DNA of 64,000 bases. It comes from Rhodanobacter humi. Its GTDB lineage: Bacteria; Pseudomonadota; Gammaproteobacteria; Xanthomonadales; Rhodanobacteraceae. Position 1 is the stretch's first letter, and each line of letters starts with the position of its first letter. Shown one piece after another: positions 31,524 through 40,204 of this stretch. Position numbers and translations under genes: made by a program. The stretch lies in the NCBI RefSeq assembly GCF_041107455.1, contig NZ_JBGBPY010000001.1, forward strand, positions 3,472,001 to 3,536,000, written 5' to 3'. The notes beneath the pieces were generated by a model. That model saw nothing but the letters and a program-made list of their open reading frames with translations, did no database searches and had not been told where the DNA came from.

Positions 31524-31565
31524 TAGTCAGGGTAAGGGGCTCTTGCACACGGGTCCGGCCGCCCC

Positions 31566-31665
31566 GTAGGAGCGCACCCCCGGATCAAGTCCGGGGCAGG
31601 CTCTGTGCGCGAATGCTTTTGCTCCAGTCAGCGCCAGAGCCTTCGCGCACAAGGTGCGCTCCTAC
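31566..31665. repeat. REP palindrome, family 2 (copy C), with an inserted hairpin
   Basis: The outer arms GTAGGAGCGCACC and GGTGCGCTCCTAC match copy E at 39443. Within the left arm a 34-bp module (31577-31610) carrying a CCCCGG/CCGGGG hairpin interrupts the REP. The same module stands at 14166. Confidence 0.8.
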
Positions 31666-31714
31666 AGCAAAGCCAGTCTCACGCTGTGCGCATCGCTTGC
31701 GCTAGATTGACCCC

Positions 31715-32638
31715 ATGCCCCCATCCACCATCCACGACCCTGCCGCCACCACCGACAACCGCCTCGTCGTGGCGATCTCTTCGCGCGCTCTGTTCGACCT
31801 CGGCAACAGCCACGCGCTGTTCGAGCGCGAAGGACTGGATGCCTACCGCAGCTTCCAAATCGCCCACGAGGACGAGATCCTCAAGCCCGGCGTGGCCTTT
31901 CCGCTGGTGCAGAAGCTGCTCGACCTCAACAAGCTGGCGGGCGACGTGCCACCGGTGGAGGTGATCCTGCTCTCGCGCAATTCCGGCGACACCGGCCTGC
32001 GCATCTTCAACGCGATCCAGCACTACGGCCTGGAGATCAGCCGCGCCGCCTTCACCAGCGGCGCGCCCACCTCCGACTACATCGCGCCGTTCAAGGCCGA
32101 CCTGTTCCTCTCCGCCAACGCCGAAGACGTGGGCCGCGCGCTCAAGGCCGGCGTGGCCGCGGCCACGATCCTGCCCAGCACCGCGCCGCCGCGCATGAGC
32201 GAGCAGCTGCGCATCGCCTTCGACGGCGATGCGGTGATCTTCGGCGACGAGGGTGAGCGCGTCAGCCGCGAGGAAGGCCTGGAAGCGTTCCATCGCAGCG
32301 AGACCGAACACGCGGCCGAACCGCTTTCCGTCGGCCCGTTCCGCGGCTTCCTCACCGCGCTGCACCGGCTGCAGGCCGCGTTTCCCGCGGAGAACTCGCC
32401 GATCCGCACCGCTCTGGTCACCGCGCGCTCCGCGCCCGCGCACAAGCGCGTGATCCTCACCTTGCGCAAGTGGGGCGTGCGCATCGACGAGGCGCTGTTT
32501 CTCGGCGGTCGCGACAAGGGACCCTTCCTCGACGCATTCGGCGCCGACATTTTCTTCGACGACTCGCCGGCGAACGTGGAATCCGCGCGCAAGCATGTGG
32601 CTACGGGGCATGTGCCGCACGGGGTTTCAAACCGCTGA
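31715..32638 (+). CDS. Cytosolic 5'-nucleotidase (cN-I-like family)
   Basis: 307 residues. The pattern LVVAISSRALFDLGNSHALF, then VEVILLSRNSGDTGLRIFN and RAAFTSGAPTSDYI, is the bacterial '5'-nucleotidase' family related to mammalian NT5C1A, a HAD-like fold. The late FFDDSPANVESARKHVATGH supplies the metal-binding acidic pair. It probably dephosphorylates nucleoside monophosphates in the cytoplasm. The gene is single, and a possible -10 (TAGATT) lies at about 31703. A degenerate REP follows its stop. Confidence 0.88.
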   Translation: MPPSTIHDPAATTDNRLVVAISSRALFDLGNSHALFEREGLDAYRSFQIAHEDEILKPGVAFPLVQKLLDLNKLAGDVPPVEVILLSRNSGDTGLRIFNAIQHYGLEISRAAFTSGAPTSDYIAPFKADLFLSANAEDVGRALKAGVAAATILPSTAPPRMSEQLRIAFDGDAVIFGDEGERVSREEGLEAFHRSETEHAAEPLSVGPFRGFLTALHRLQAAFPAENSPIRTALVTARSAPAHKRVILTLRKWGVRIDEALFLGGRDKGPFLDAFGADIFFDDSPANVESARKHVATGHVPHGVSNR

Positions 32639-32653
32639 AGCAAACCCTTCGCT

Positions 32654-32683
32654 GCAGGAGCGCACCCTGTGCGCGATGGCCTT
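32654..32683. repeat. Truncated REP, family 2 (copy D)
   Basis: GCAGGAGCGCACCCTGTGCG matches the left arm of copy E, but the right arm is missing or decayed, so only half an element remains. Confidence 0.65.
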
Positions 32684-32740
32684 GGCGCTACGGTCGGAGC
32701 GAAAGACAATCGCGCGCAGTCCTATCGGTGATCCGTTGGA

Positions 32741-33628
32741 TCACGGCACCGAATGCCCCTTGCTCGCCGTCCAGATCGCGTACCAATCCTCGGCGTCCAG
32801 CGAAACATCCAGTGCGGCGACGGCCTCGTGCAGCCCGGCGACGCGGCCCGTGCCGGTGATCGGGTGCGGGCGCGAGGGGTGGCGCAGCACCCAGGCGTAG
32901 GCCAGCGTGGCGAGGCTGACGCCCAGGCGTTCGGCGATGCTCTGCATCTCGGCGCGCACGCGCACGGCTTGTTCGTCCTCGCCGCTGAACAGGCGACCGC
33001 CGGCCAGCGGCGACCAGATCATCGGCCGTGCGCCGAGTTGCTGGGCCTGGTCCAGCGTGCCGTCGTCCAGCGCGTCCAGTTGCATCGGCGACAGTTCGAC
33101 CTGGTTCGTCGCGAGCGGATGGCGGGCATCGAGCAGGGCGAACTGGCTGGCCGAATGGTTGGACACGCCCCAGTGCGCCACCTTGCCCTCGCGGCTGAGC
33201 GTGGTGAAGGTGTCGGCCAGCGCGGCGGCGTCCATCAGGTAGTCGGGGCGGTGGATCAGCACCAGATCCAGTTGCTCGGTATGCAGTTTGCGCAGCGACT
33301 GTTCCACCTGCGCCCGCACGTAGGCGGCCGAGGTGTCGTAGTAATTGACCCGGTAGGGCCGATTGGCCGAGCGCAGGCGGATACCGCACTTGGTGATGAG
33401 CTGCATGCGTCGTCGCAAGGCGGGTGCGGCCTGCAGCGCTTCGCCGAACAGTACCTCGGCCTGGTAGTCGCCGTAGATGTCCGCGTGGTCGAAGCAGGTG
33501 ATGCCCAGCTCCAGCGCCTGCTCGATCCAGCGCACGCGCCCGGCCACGTCGAGATTCCAGTCCCGGATGCGCCACAGGCCGGCGACGATGGGGGAGAGGG
33601 TGAGGTCGGGACGCGGTGTGGGCTGCAT
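32741..33628 (-). CDS. Aldo/keto reductase
   Basis: 295 residues from the ATG at 33628. The catalytic tetrad is readable: Asp47 and Tyr52 in FDHADIYG, Lys80 in LITKCG, and His126 in LIHRPD. The C-terminal SPLAGGRLFS and PITGTG segments contact NADPH. It most resembles the E. coli YdhF group and reduces carbonyl compounds in the cytoplasm; the substrate cannot be told. It lies 32 bp after a DMT transporter gene on the same strand, so the two are probably co-transcribed. Confidence 0.9.
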   Translation of the reverse strand: MQPTPRPDLTLSPIVAGLWRIRDWNLDVAGRVRWIEQALELGITCFDHADIYGDYQAEVLFGEALQAAPALRRRMQLITKCGIRLRSANRPYRVNYYDTSAAYVRAQVEQSLRKLHTEQLDLVLIHRPDYLMDAAALADTFTTLSREGKVAHWGVSNHSASQFALLDARHPLATNQVELSPMQLDALDDGTLDQAQQLGARPMIWSPLAGGRLFSGEDEQAVRVRAEMQSIAERLGVSLATLAYAWVLRHPSRPHPITGTGRVAGLHEAVAALDVSLDAEDWYAIWTASKGHSVP

Positions 33629-33660
33629 GGTCTTGGCCGAGGAGGGAAGGATGCGGGGTA

Positions 33661-34536
33661 TCAAACGAGCTTGGTGCGCTTCCACCATGAGGTGACCCGC
33701 TCCTCGCGCACCAAAGTGAACAGGCCCGCGCCGAGGATCAGGACGATGCCGACCCCCATCGGCCAGTCGAGCTTGTCGCCGAACAGCCAGTAGCCGAAGG
33801 CGATCGCCCACAGCATCTGGCTGTACTGGGTGGGCGCCACGCGGTTGGCGTGGGCGAGCCGCGTGGCGTACATCAGCAGCACGCTGGCCAGCCCGGCGAG
33901 CAGGCCGTAGCCGGCGAGCAGGCCCCATTGCGCCAGGTTCGGCCAGACGAAGTGCGGCAGCATCAGCACGCCGCCGGCCACCAGCGGGCCGATGATGCCG
34001 GCGCCGTAGAGGCTGATGCGTTTTTCCTCGGCGCCGGCCATGCGCAGCGCCACCACCGAACCCGCCGCGGCGATGCCGCAGGCGATCGCGGCGAAGTGGC
34101 CCAGCCCCAGGTGGCGGAAGCCTGGGCGCAGCACCACCAGCACGCCGGCGAAACCCGTGAACACCGCGGTCCAGCGCCGCCAGCCCACGTGCTCCTTCAG
34201 CAGCAGCACCGAGAGGATGGTCACGAAGATCGGCATCAGGAAGATCATCGAGAACACCTCGGCCATCGGCAGCAGGGTGAACGCGGTGACCGAGGCGATG
34301 TTGCCGACCGCACCGGCCAGCGCGCGCACCCACCACAGTTTCGGGCGGCGCGCGGCGAACACCTCGTGCCAGCGGTCGCCCTTGTCCATCAAGAAGGGCA
34401 GGGCGGCCAGGCCCAGCGCGGCGCCGATGCATACCGACTCGTACGGTGGCACGCTGCCGTGCAAGGCCTTCACGAAGGCGTCGCTGATGGCAAAGGCCGC
34501 GAAGCTGGCAAAGCCCAGCAGCACACCCTTGAGCAT
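33661..34536 (-). CDS. DMT-superfamily (EamA) transporter
   Basis: 291 residues from the ATG at 34536, with GGAAA upstream. Ten hydrophobic segments arranged as two EamA repeats of five are visible, for example FASFAAFAISDAFVKAL and FAAIACGIAAAGSVVALRMAG at the repeat starts. The Pro-containing LLPMAEVFSMIFLMPIF is typical. It is probably a small-molecule exporter in the inner membrane, with substrate unknown. The aldo/keto reductase gene follows in the same direction. Confidence 0.9.
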   Translation of the reverse strand: MLKGVLLGFASFAAFAISDAFVKALHGSVPPYESVCIGAALGLAALPFLMDKGDRWHEVFAARRPKLWWVRALAGAVGNIASVTAFTLLPMAEVFSMIFLMPIFVTILSVLLLKEHVGWRRWTAVFTGFAGVLVVLRPGFRHLGLGHFAAIACGIAAAGSVVALRMAGAEEKRISLYGAGIIGPLVAGGVLMLPHFVWPNLAQWGLLAGYGLLAGLASVLLMYATRLAHANRVAPTQYSQMLWAIAFGYWLFGDKLDWPMGVGIVLILGAGLFTLVREERVTSWWKRTKLV

Positions 34537-34611
34537 GGGTTTTCCGTGGCGGGAAGGGGATTGGCCCGCATGATCGCACGACGCGCCTGCTGCGCAGCCG
34601 GTACTGGAATC

Positions 34612-34772
34612 TCGATTGATCGCCGTCCGGGCGATCAATCGAGTCAGCGAGTCTGGCGCGTGTCCAGACTCGCTTCCGCAGCCGAGCATTTGAATGCTCA
34701 ATTGCGTGCGACACATCCATGTGTCGCGGGCGCTGAGGATTGGCGTTCTTTGCTGCGCCCGGTCATGACCGG
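34612..34772. repeat. Array of five consecutive perfect hairpins or palindromes with unrelated stems
   Basis: In the 289-bp divergent gap there are, in order: TCGATTGATCGCC/GGCGATCAATCGA (34612-34642), AGCGAGTCTGG/CCAGACTCGCT (34646-34674), GAGCATT/AATGCTC (34684-34699), GCGACACAT/ATGTGTCGC (34708-34727), and the 14-bp palindrome CCGGTCATGACCGG (34759-34772). Every stem pairs perfectly and no two stems share sequence. The last overlaps the presumed -35 of gcdH and may be an operator. Confidence 0.85.
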
Positions 34773-34794
34773 CATGGGGTGGGCCGGGTAGAAT
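34765..34794 (+). promoter_or_regulatory. Probable promoter of gcdH
   Basis: ATGACC (34765-34770), 18 bases, TAGAAT (34789-34794). The -35 lies inside the palindrome at 34759-34772, so a dimeric repressor there would block RNA polymerase. Confidence 0.4.
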
Positions 34795-34825
34795 CCGGGG
34801 TTTCCTGTCCTTCAATGGAACGCCC

Positions 34826-35998
34826 ATGGCTGCCGCCCGCCTGAACCCGCTCGACCTGTACGACGTCCGCTCGCTGCTCTCCGACGAGGAGCGCATGGTG
34901 CAGGACACCGTCGGTCGCTTCGTCGACGAGAAGGTTCTGCCGATCATCGGCGACGCCTTCGACCAGGCGCGCTTTCCCACCGAGCTGATCCCGGAAATCG
35001 CCAGCCTCGGCCTGCTCGGCGCGACGATCCCGGAGAAGTACGGTTGCGCCGGCATGAGCGGCGTCAGCTACGGCCTGATCTGCCAGGAGCTGGAGCGCGG
35101 CGATTCCGGCCTGCGCAGCTTCGCCTCGGTGCAGAGCTCGCTGGTGATGTACCCGATCTACGCCTACGGCAGCGAAGAGCAGAAGCTGGAATACCTGCCG
35201 CAGATGGCGGCGGGCGAGATCATCGGCTGCTTCGGCCTCACCGAGCCGCACGGCGGCTCCGACCCGGCCAACATGAAGACCCACGCGAAGAAGGATGGTG
35301 GCGACTGGGTCATCAACGGCGCCAAGATGTGGATCACCAACGGCAACCTCGCGCAGGTCGCCGTGGTGTGGGCGCAGACCGACGACGGCATCCAGGGCTT
35401 CATCGTGCCCACGGCCACGAAGGGCTTCACCGCGCAGCAGATCCACAAGAAGATGAGCCTGCGCGCCTCGGTCACCAGTGCGCTGTTCCTCGACAACGTG
35501 CGCGTGCCCGACGCCAACCGCCTGCCCAACGTGAAGGGCCTGAAGGGCCCGTTGGGCTGCCTGACCCAGGCGCGCTACGGCATCACCTGGGGCCCGATCG
35601 GCGCGGCGCAGGCCTGCCTCAAGGAAGTGCTGGACTACACCGCCGAGCGCATCCTGTTCGATCGACCGTTGGCCGCCAATCAGGCGATCCAGCTCAAGCT
35701 CGCCGACATGGCCCGCCGCATCACCACCGCGCAGTTGCTGTCGCTGCAGTTGGGTCGCCTCAAGGACGCCGGCATGATGCAGCCCACCCAGGTCTCGCTG
35801 GCGAAGTGGAACAACTGCCGCATGGCCATCGACATCGCGCGCCAGTGCCGCGACATCCTCGGCGGCGCCGGCATCACCACCGAGCATGGCGCGATCCGCC
35901 ACGCGCTGAACCTGGAATCGGTCATCACCTATGAAGGCACCGAGACGGTGCACGAGCTGGTGGTCGGGCGTGAGCTGACCGGCATCAACGCGTTCTGA
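34826..35998 (+). CDS. gcdH: Glutaryl-CoA dehydrogenase
   Basis: 390 residues. Within the acyl-CoA dehydrogenase family it carries the GCDH signature: Glu370 in ITYEGTETVHELVVGRELTG, the substrate Arg in QARYGITWG, and the N-terminal DLYDVRSLLSDEERMVQDTV. It converts glutaryl-CoA to crotonyl-CoA and CO2 in lysine and tryptophan breakdown, passing electrons to ETF. It is transcribed alone, divergent from the DMT transporter gene, and ends just before a CCCTCTCCC palindrome. Confidence 0.93.
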   Translation: MAAARLNPLDLYDVRSLLSDEERMVQDTVGRFVDEKVLPIIGDAFDQARFPTELIPEIASLGLLGATIPEKYGCAGMSGVSYGLICQELERGDSGLRSFASVQSSLVMYPIYAYGSEEQKLEYLPQMAAGEIIGCFGLTEPHGGSDPANMKTHAKKDGGDWVINGAKMWITNGNLAQVAVVWAQTDDGIQGFIVPTATKGFTAQQIHKKMSLRASVTSALFLDNVRVPDANRLPNVKGLKGPLGCLTQARYGITWGPIGAAQACLKEVLDYTAERILFDRPLAANQAIQLKLADMARRITTAQLLSLQLGRLKDAGMMQPTQVSLAKWNNCRMAIDIARQCRDILGGAGITTEHGAIRHALNLESVITYEGTETVHELVVGRELTGINAF

Positions 35999-36045
35999 CT
36001 GCCTTCCTCGATTGAAGAGTGGAGCGGGGGGCAGCTCCGTTGACT

Positions 36046-36077
36046 CCCTCTCCCCCGAACAGGTTCGGGGGAGAGGG
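36046..36077. repeat. CCCTCTCCC-type palindrome (copy 3)
   Basis: CCCTCTCCCCCGAAC, AG, GTTCGGGGGAGAGGG: a perfect 15-bp stem 48 bases after gcdH. It is a likely terminator-like element between gcdH and the GNAT gene. Confidence 0.75.
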
Positions 36078-36104
36078 CTCGAACCGTCACGCCGGAAGTG
36101 AACG

Positions 36105-36647
36105 ATGAGCTGGCAAGACATCCGCATCGAAACCGAACGCCTGATCCTGCGCCCGCCGCGGATCGAGGACTTCGACGCGTATGCAGAGAAGATGGCCGAT
36201 GCCGAAGGTGCTCGCTTCATCGGTGGTGCGCAGGCGCGCGCCGTGGCCTGGCGCGGTTTCCTGGCTTCGGCTGGCGCCTGGGTGATCCAGGGTTTCTCCA
36301 TGTTCTCGGTGATCGAGAAGGCCAGCGGACAGTGGATCGGGCGGCTCGGTCCCTGGCAGCCGGAAGGCTGGCCGGGTACCGAGATCGGCTGGGGTCTGGC
36401 GCGCGTGGCCTGGGGCAAGGGTTATGCCTACGAGGGAACCGTGGCGGCCGCCGACTGGGCCTTCGCCCATCTGGGCTGGAGCGAGATGATCCATTCCATC
36501 GACCCCGGCAACCACGCCTCCCAGAAATTGGCGCAGCGTTTGGGTTCGACCCTGCGCGGCCCCGGCAAGCTGCCCGCGCCGTTCGAGGATGCGCCCATCG
36601 AGATCTGGGGCCAGACGCGCGAGCAATGGCAGCGCCGTCGCGCATGA
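36105..36647 (+). CDS. GNAT-family N-acetyltransferase (RimJ/RimL type)
   Basis: 180 residues. It opens IRIETERLILRPPRIEDFDAY, typical of Acetyltransf_3 proteins. The acetyl-CoA loop is in IGWGLARVAWGKGYAYEG, and the late NHASQKLAQRLG is the usual C-terminal motif. It acetylates an amine of a protein N-terminus or small molecule; the target is unknown. Its stop overlaps the next start (ATGA), so translation of the pair is coupled. Confidence 0.9.
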   Translation: MSWQDIRIETERLILRPPRIEDFDAYAEKMADAEGARFIGGAQARAVAWRGFLASAGAWVIQGFSMFSVIEKASGQWIGRLGPWQPEGWPGTEIGWGLARVAWGKGYAYEGTVAAADWAFAHLGWSEMIHSIDPGNHASQKLAQRLGSTLRGPGKLPAPFEDAPIEIWGQTREQWQRRRA

Positions 36648-37120
36648 ACCCGGCGCTGCGCGAAGCGCTGGCAGCGGCCGCGCCGGATCTTGAGCGCCAT
36701 TGCCGCGACCCGTGGACGGTGATCGGCAGCGCCGCTGCCGCGCTGGCCGGCGCCGAGGTCAGCGTGGCCGACCTCGACGTGCTGACCAGCGTGCGCGATG
36801 CCGAGGTGCTGATCGCGCTGTGGCACGACCGGCGCTATGCCGCGTACCTGCCCGTCACCGGCGCGGGTCGCTTCCGCTCGCGCTTCGCGCGTTTCCGCTT
36901 CCCCGGCCTGCCGCTGGAACTGATGGGCGGCCTGGAGCTGCACGGCCCGCAGGGCTGGCAGCCGGTGCGGGTGCGCGCGACGGTGCGGGCGGACTGCGGC
37001 GGCATCGCGGTGCCGATTCCCGCGCCGGCCGAACAGGTGCGCCTCCTGCAAGACTTTGCCCGACCCAAGGATCTGCAGCGCGCCGCCTTGCTGGCGGCCG
37101 TGCACTCGCCCGATCGATAA
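36644..37120 (+). CDS. Small protein with nucleotidyltransferase-like N-terminus
   Basis: 158 residues from an ATG overlapping the GNAT stop by four bases. The segment WTVIGSAAAALAGAEVSVADLDVLTS resembles the Gly-Ser ... Asp-x-Asp core of the pol-beta-type nucleotidyltransferase fold (GS at about 28-29, DLD at about 43-45). The rest is not family-specific. It may be a reduced or non-catalytic member, since no third acidic residue is obvious. Coupling to the acetyltransferase suggests a shared substrate or regulation, which is inference only. Confidence 0.7.
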   Translation: MNPALREALAAAAPDLERHCRDPWTVIGSAAAALAGAEVSVADLDVLTSVRDAEVLIALWHDRRYAAYLPVTGAGRFRSRFARFRFPGLPLELMGGLELHGPQGWQPVRVRATVRADCGGIAVPIPAPAEQVRLLQDFARPKDLQRAALLAAVHSPDR

Positions 37121-37168
37121 TCCTCCTTTCGCCGCACCGCGGCTTCCCGCTACGGAAGACACCCCACC

Positions 37169-39430
37169 ATGTCCGCCACCCCCATCGCCGCCCGCCACAA
37201 GGGTTTCAACCGCGCCGAGATCGTCGACCAGAACTTCACCGAGTTCGTCGGCGAATGGCGGGGCGACGTGCGCGCCGCGCCGCGCGACGATGCGCCGGTG
37301 CTGCCGGGCAGTGCGCTGGATGCGCGGGGTTTCCGCGATCTGCTGGAGTCGCAGCTGATCTCGCGCCACCTGGACCTGATGGCGCGTGTGCTGCGCGTGC
37401 AGAACAAGGTGTTCTACACGATCGGTTCCTCGGGCCACGAGGGCAACGCGATGGTGGCGCGGCTCACGCGGCATACTGATCCGGCGTTCCTGCACTACCG
37501 CTCGGGCGGCTTCATGGCCGAGCGTTTCCGCAAGCTGCCGGGCATGGACCCGGTGATGGATTCGGCGCTGTCCTTCGCCGCCAGCGCGGAAGACCCGGCT
37601 TCGGGCGGCCGCCACAAGGTGTGGGGCAGCAAGCCGCTGTGGGTGCTGCCGCAGACCTCGACCATCGCCTCGCACCTGCCCAAGGCGCTGGGCACCGCCG
37701 TCGCCATCGACCACGCGCGGCGCATCGGCCACACGCTGCCGGTGCCGGAGGATTCCATCGCGATCTGCTCGTTCGGCGATGCGTCAAGCAACCACGCCAC
37801 CGCGCAGACCGCATTCAACGCGGCGGCGTGGACGGCCTACCAGAAGCTGCCCGCGCCGGTCCTGTTCGTGTGCGAGGACAACGGCATCGGCATCTCGGTG
37901 AAGACGCCGACCGGCTGGGTCGCGAGCAATTTCCAGTCGCGTTCCAACCTCGATTATTTCTATGCCGACGGCCTCGATCTCGCCGAAGGCTACGCCCAGG
38001 TGCAGCGAGCGGTGGAGCATTGCCGTGGCACGCGCCGCCCCACCTTCCTGCACCTGCGCACCACCCGCCTGATGGGTCATGCCGGCACGGATTTCGAGAT
38101 CGAGTGGCGCAGCATCGAGGAACTGGTGGCGCTGGAAGCCACCGATCCGCTGCTGCGTTCGGCGGCGATCGCGCTGGAGTCGGGGCTGTACACCAAGGAC
38201 GCGCTGCTGGCGCTCAACGAAGCGACGCGCAAGCGCTGCTTCGCCGCCGCCGAGGACGCGGATCGCCGTCCGCGCATCACCACGCTGGCCGAGGTGATGA
38301 AGCCACTGGCGCCGTACACGCCCGCGAAAGTGAAGGCCGAAGCCGAGCGCAGCGACGATGCGGAGGCGCGCCTCAAGGCCTTCGGCAGTGCGGAAAAACT
38401 GCCGGAAAACCAACCGCCGCGGCATCTGGCCATCCAGATCGGCCAGGCGCTGCACGACGTCATGGCGAAGTACCCCGAGTCGCTGCTGTTCGGCGAGGAC
38501 GTGGCGCAGAAGGGCGGCGTGTACACGGTCACCAAGGGTCTGCACAAGGCGTTCAAGAACACGCGCGTGTTCAATACGCTGCTGGACGAGACCGTCATCC
38601 TCGGCCTCGCCCAAGGCTACGCGAACATGGGCATGCTGCCGATTCCGGAGATCCAGTACCTCGCCTACTTCCACAACGCGGGCGACCAGATCCGCGGCGA
38701 GGCGGCCAGCCTGCAGTTCTTCTCCAACGACCAGTACCGCAATCCGCTGGTGATGCGCGTGGCCAGCCTGGGTTACCAGCGCGGCTTCGGCGGCCACTTC
38801 CACAACGACAACTCGATCACCGCGCTGCGCGACATTCCCGGCTTGGTCGTGGGCTGTCCCTCACGCGGCGACGATGCCGCGACGATGCTGCGCACGCTCA
38901 CCGCGCTGGCCAAGGTGGACGGCCGCGTCTGCGCCTTCCTCGAACCGATCGCGCTGTACATGGCCAAGGATTTGTACGAGGCCGGCGACGGTGCGTGGCA
39001 GTTCGCCTATCCCGCACCGGGCGAGGCGATGGCGCTGGGCGAGGGTCGCGTCTACGACGACAAGGCGAAGGACCTGGTGGTGTTCACCTTCGGCAACGGC
39101 GTGCCGATGGCCTTGCGCGCCGCGCGCACGATCGAAAAAGAGCTGAAGTGGAAGGTGCGCGTGGTCGACCTGCGCTGGCTGGCGCCACTCAACGACGCCT
39201 TCATCGCGGCGCAGGCAAAGAGCGCGAAACGCATCCTCGTGCTGGACGAAGGCCGCAAGAGCGCTGGCGTGGGCGAGGGCGTGATCACCGCCATCGTGGA
39301 AGCTGGCTTGGGCGCCACGCCGCTGGAGCGCGTGGTCGGTGCCGACACCTTCACCCCGCTGGCCGGCGCGGCCTTCCTGGTGCTGCCCGGCGAAGCGGAT
39401 GTGGTGGCCGCGGCACACAAGCTGGCTTGA
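37169..39430 (+). CDS. 2-oxoacid dehydrogenase E1 component, fused alpha and beta subunits
   Basis: 753 residues. Residues about 50-360 form the alpha part, with the E1 core IGSSGHEGNAM, HYRSGGFMAERF and the thiamine diphosphate/Mg motif GDASSNHA ... CEDN (203-238). Residues about 420-753 form the beta part (LLFGEDVAQKGGVYTVTKGL, LRDIPGLVVGCPS). The first motif reads GDA where most E1 proteins have GDG, as in some other fused E1 enzymes. It decarboxylates a 2-oxoacid, perhaps branched-chain or pyruvate-like. No E2 or E3 gene is linked, so its partners must be elsewhere. Confidence 0.88.
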   Translation: MSATPIAARHKGFNRAEIVDQNFTEFVGEWRGDVRAAPRDDAPVLPGSALDARGFRDLLESQLISRHLDLMARVLRVQNKVFYTIGSSGHEGNAMVARLTRHTDPAFLHYRSGGFMAERFRKLPGMDPVMDSALSFAASAEDPASGGRHKVWGSKPLWVLPQTSTIASHLPKALGTAVAIDHARRIGHTLPVPEDSIAICSFGDASSNHATAQTAFNAAAWTAYQKLPAPVLFVCEDNGIGISVKTPTGWVASNFQSRSNLDYFYADGLDLAEGYAQVQRAVEHCRGTRRPTFLHLRTTRLMGHAGTDFEIEWRSIEELVALEATDPLLRSAAIALESGLYTKDALLALNEATRKRCFAAAEDADRRPRITTLAEVMKPLAPYTPAKVKAEAERSDDAEARLKAFGSAEKLPENQPPRHLAIQIGQALHDVMAKYPESLLFGEDVAQKGGVYTVTKGLHKAFKNTRVFNTLLDETVILGLAQGYANMGMLPIPEIQYLAYFHNAGDQIRGEAASLQFFSNDQYRNPLVMRVASLGYQRGFGGHFHNDNSITALRDIPGLVVGCPSRGDDAATMLRTLTALAKVDGRVCAFLEPIALYMAKDLYEAGDGAWQFAYPAPGEAMALGEGRVYDDKAKDLVVFTFGNGVPMALRAARTIEKELKWKVRVVDLRWLAPLNDAFIAAQAKSAKRILVLDEGRKSAGVGEGVITAIVEAGLGATPLERVVGADTFTPLAGAAFLVLPGEADVVAAAHKLA

Positions 39431-39442
39431 CGCTTCGCTGTT

Positions 39443-39520
39443 GTAGGAGCGCACCCTGTGCGCGAATGTCCTGGCGCTTGATCAAAGCCCAAAGCATTCG
39501 CGCACAGGGTGCGCTCCTAC
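39443..39520. repeat. REP palindrome, family 2 (copy E)
   Basis: GTAGGAGCGCACCCTGTGCG begins the left arm; the right arm ends GGGTGCGCTCCTAC. It lies between the convergent E1 and DUF924 genes, where it can also act as a terminator. Confidence 0.85.
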
Positions 39521-39532
39521 CCGGAAGCCTGC

Positions 39533-40075
39533 TCACCCCGCAAACCCGCCCGCATCCAGAAACGCCTGCTCCTCGGCCGTGGTCGCGCGGCCGAGCACGG
39601 CGTTGCGGTGCGGAAAGCGGCCGAAGCGCACGATCACGTCGTGGTGGATGCGCGCGTATTTGGCGTAAGTGTCCAGCCCCTCGCACAGCGCCACCGCGCG
39701 GTCCTGATCGGCCAGTGCCTCGCTGTGCTCGAACGGCAGGTAGAAGAACACGCGTAGCGCCGGTTCCACGGCGCGGTCGTGGCCGCGCACCACGGCCTGC
39801 CGCGCGAAGGCCAGTGCCAGCGGATCGGTGGCGAACATGTGCGCGGTGTCGCGGAAGGCGTTGCGCGGTAGCTGGTCGAGCAGGATCAGCAGCGCCAGCG
39901 CGCCCTCGGCCTCGTCCAGCCAGTGGTCGAGTTCACGCCGCGCGGCGGCCATGTGCGTGTCGAGGAAGCGCGTGGTGAAGGCAAGATCGAACGCCTCGTC
40001 CTTGTCGAACCACTTGTCGGGACCGGCCTCGTGCCAGAAGCGGACGACTTCATGGGGTTGGACAGGTTCGGTCAT
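39533..40075 (-). CDS. DUF924 family protein
   Basis: 180 residues from the ATG at 40075. It has the DUF924 hallmarks: VVRFWHEAGPDKWFDKDEAFD at the start, LALLILLDQLPRNAFRDTAHMFATDPLAL in the middle, and FFYLPFEHSEALADQDRAV. It is predicted all-helical, with a TPR-like fold, and cytoplasmic. No molecular function is established for the family. It is divergent from the M61 peptidase gene. Confidence 0.9.
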   Translation of the reverse strand: MTEPVQPHEVVRFWHEAGPDKWFDKDEAFDLAFTTRFLDTHMAAARRELDHWLDEAEGALALLILLDQLPRNAFRDTAHMFATDPLALAFARQAVVRGHDRAVEPALRVFFYLPFEHSEALADQDRAVALCEGLDTYAKYARIHHDVIVRFGRFPHRNAVLGRATTAEEQAFLDAGGFAG

Positions 40076-40204
40076 CGCGAATGCCTTGCTGGATGGGAGC
40101 AGGGCATGGTCGCACAGTGCCGGCCTGTGCCAGTTGTCACCCTCGCGCAGCGCGCACGGGGTGCTAAGTTGAAGAAATCCCTCGACCCGACCACAGGTGC
40201 CGCC

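Noticed and set aside
34612-34772. Hairpin array considered as integron attC sites
   Set aside because: There is no integrase, no cassette-like small genes, and no shared GTTRRRY core; the stems are perfect rather than imperfect.
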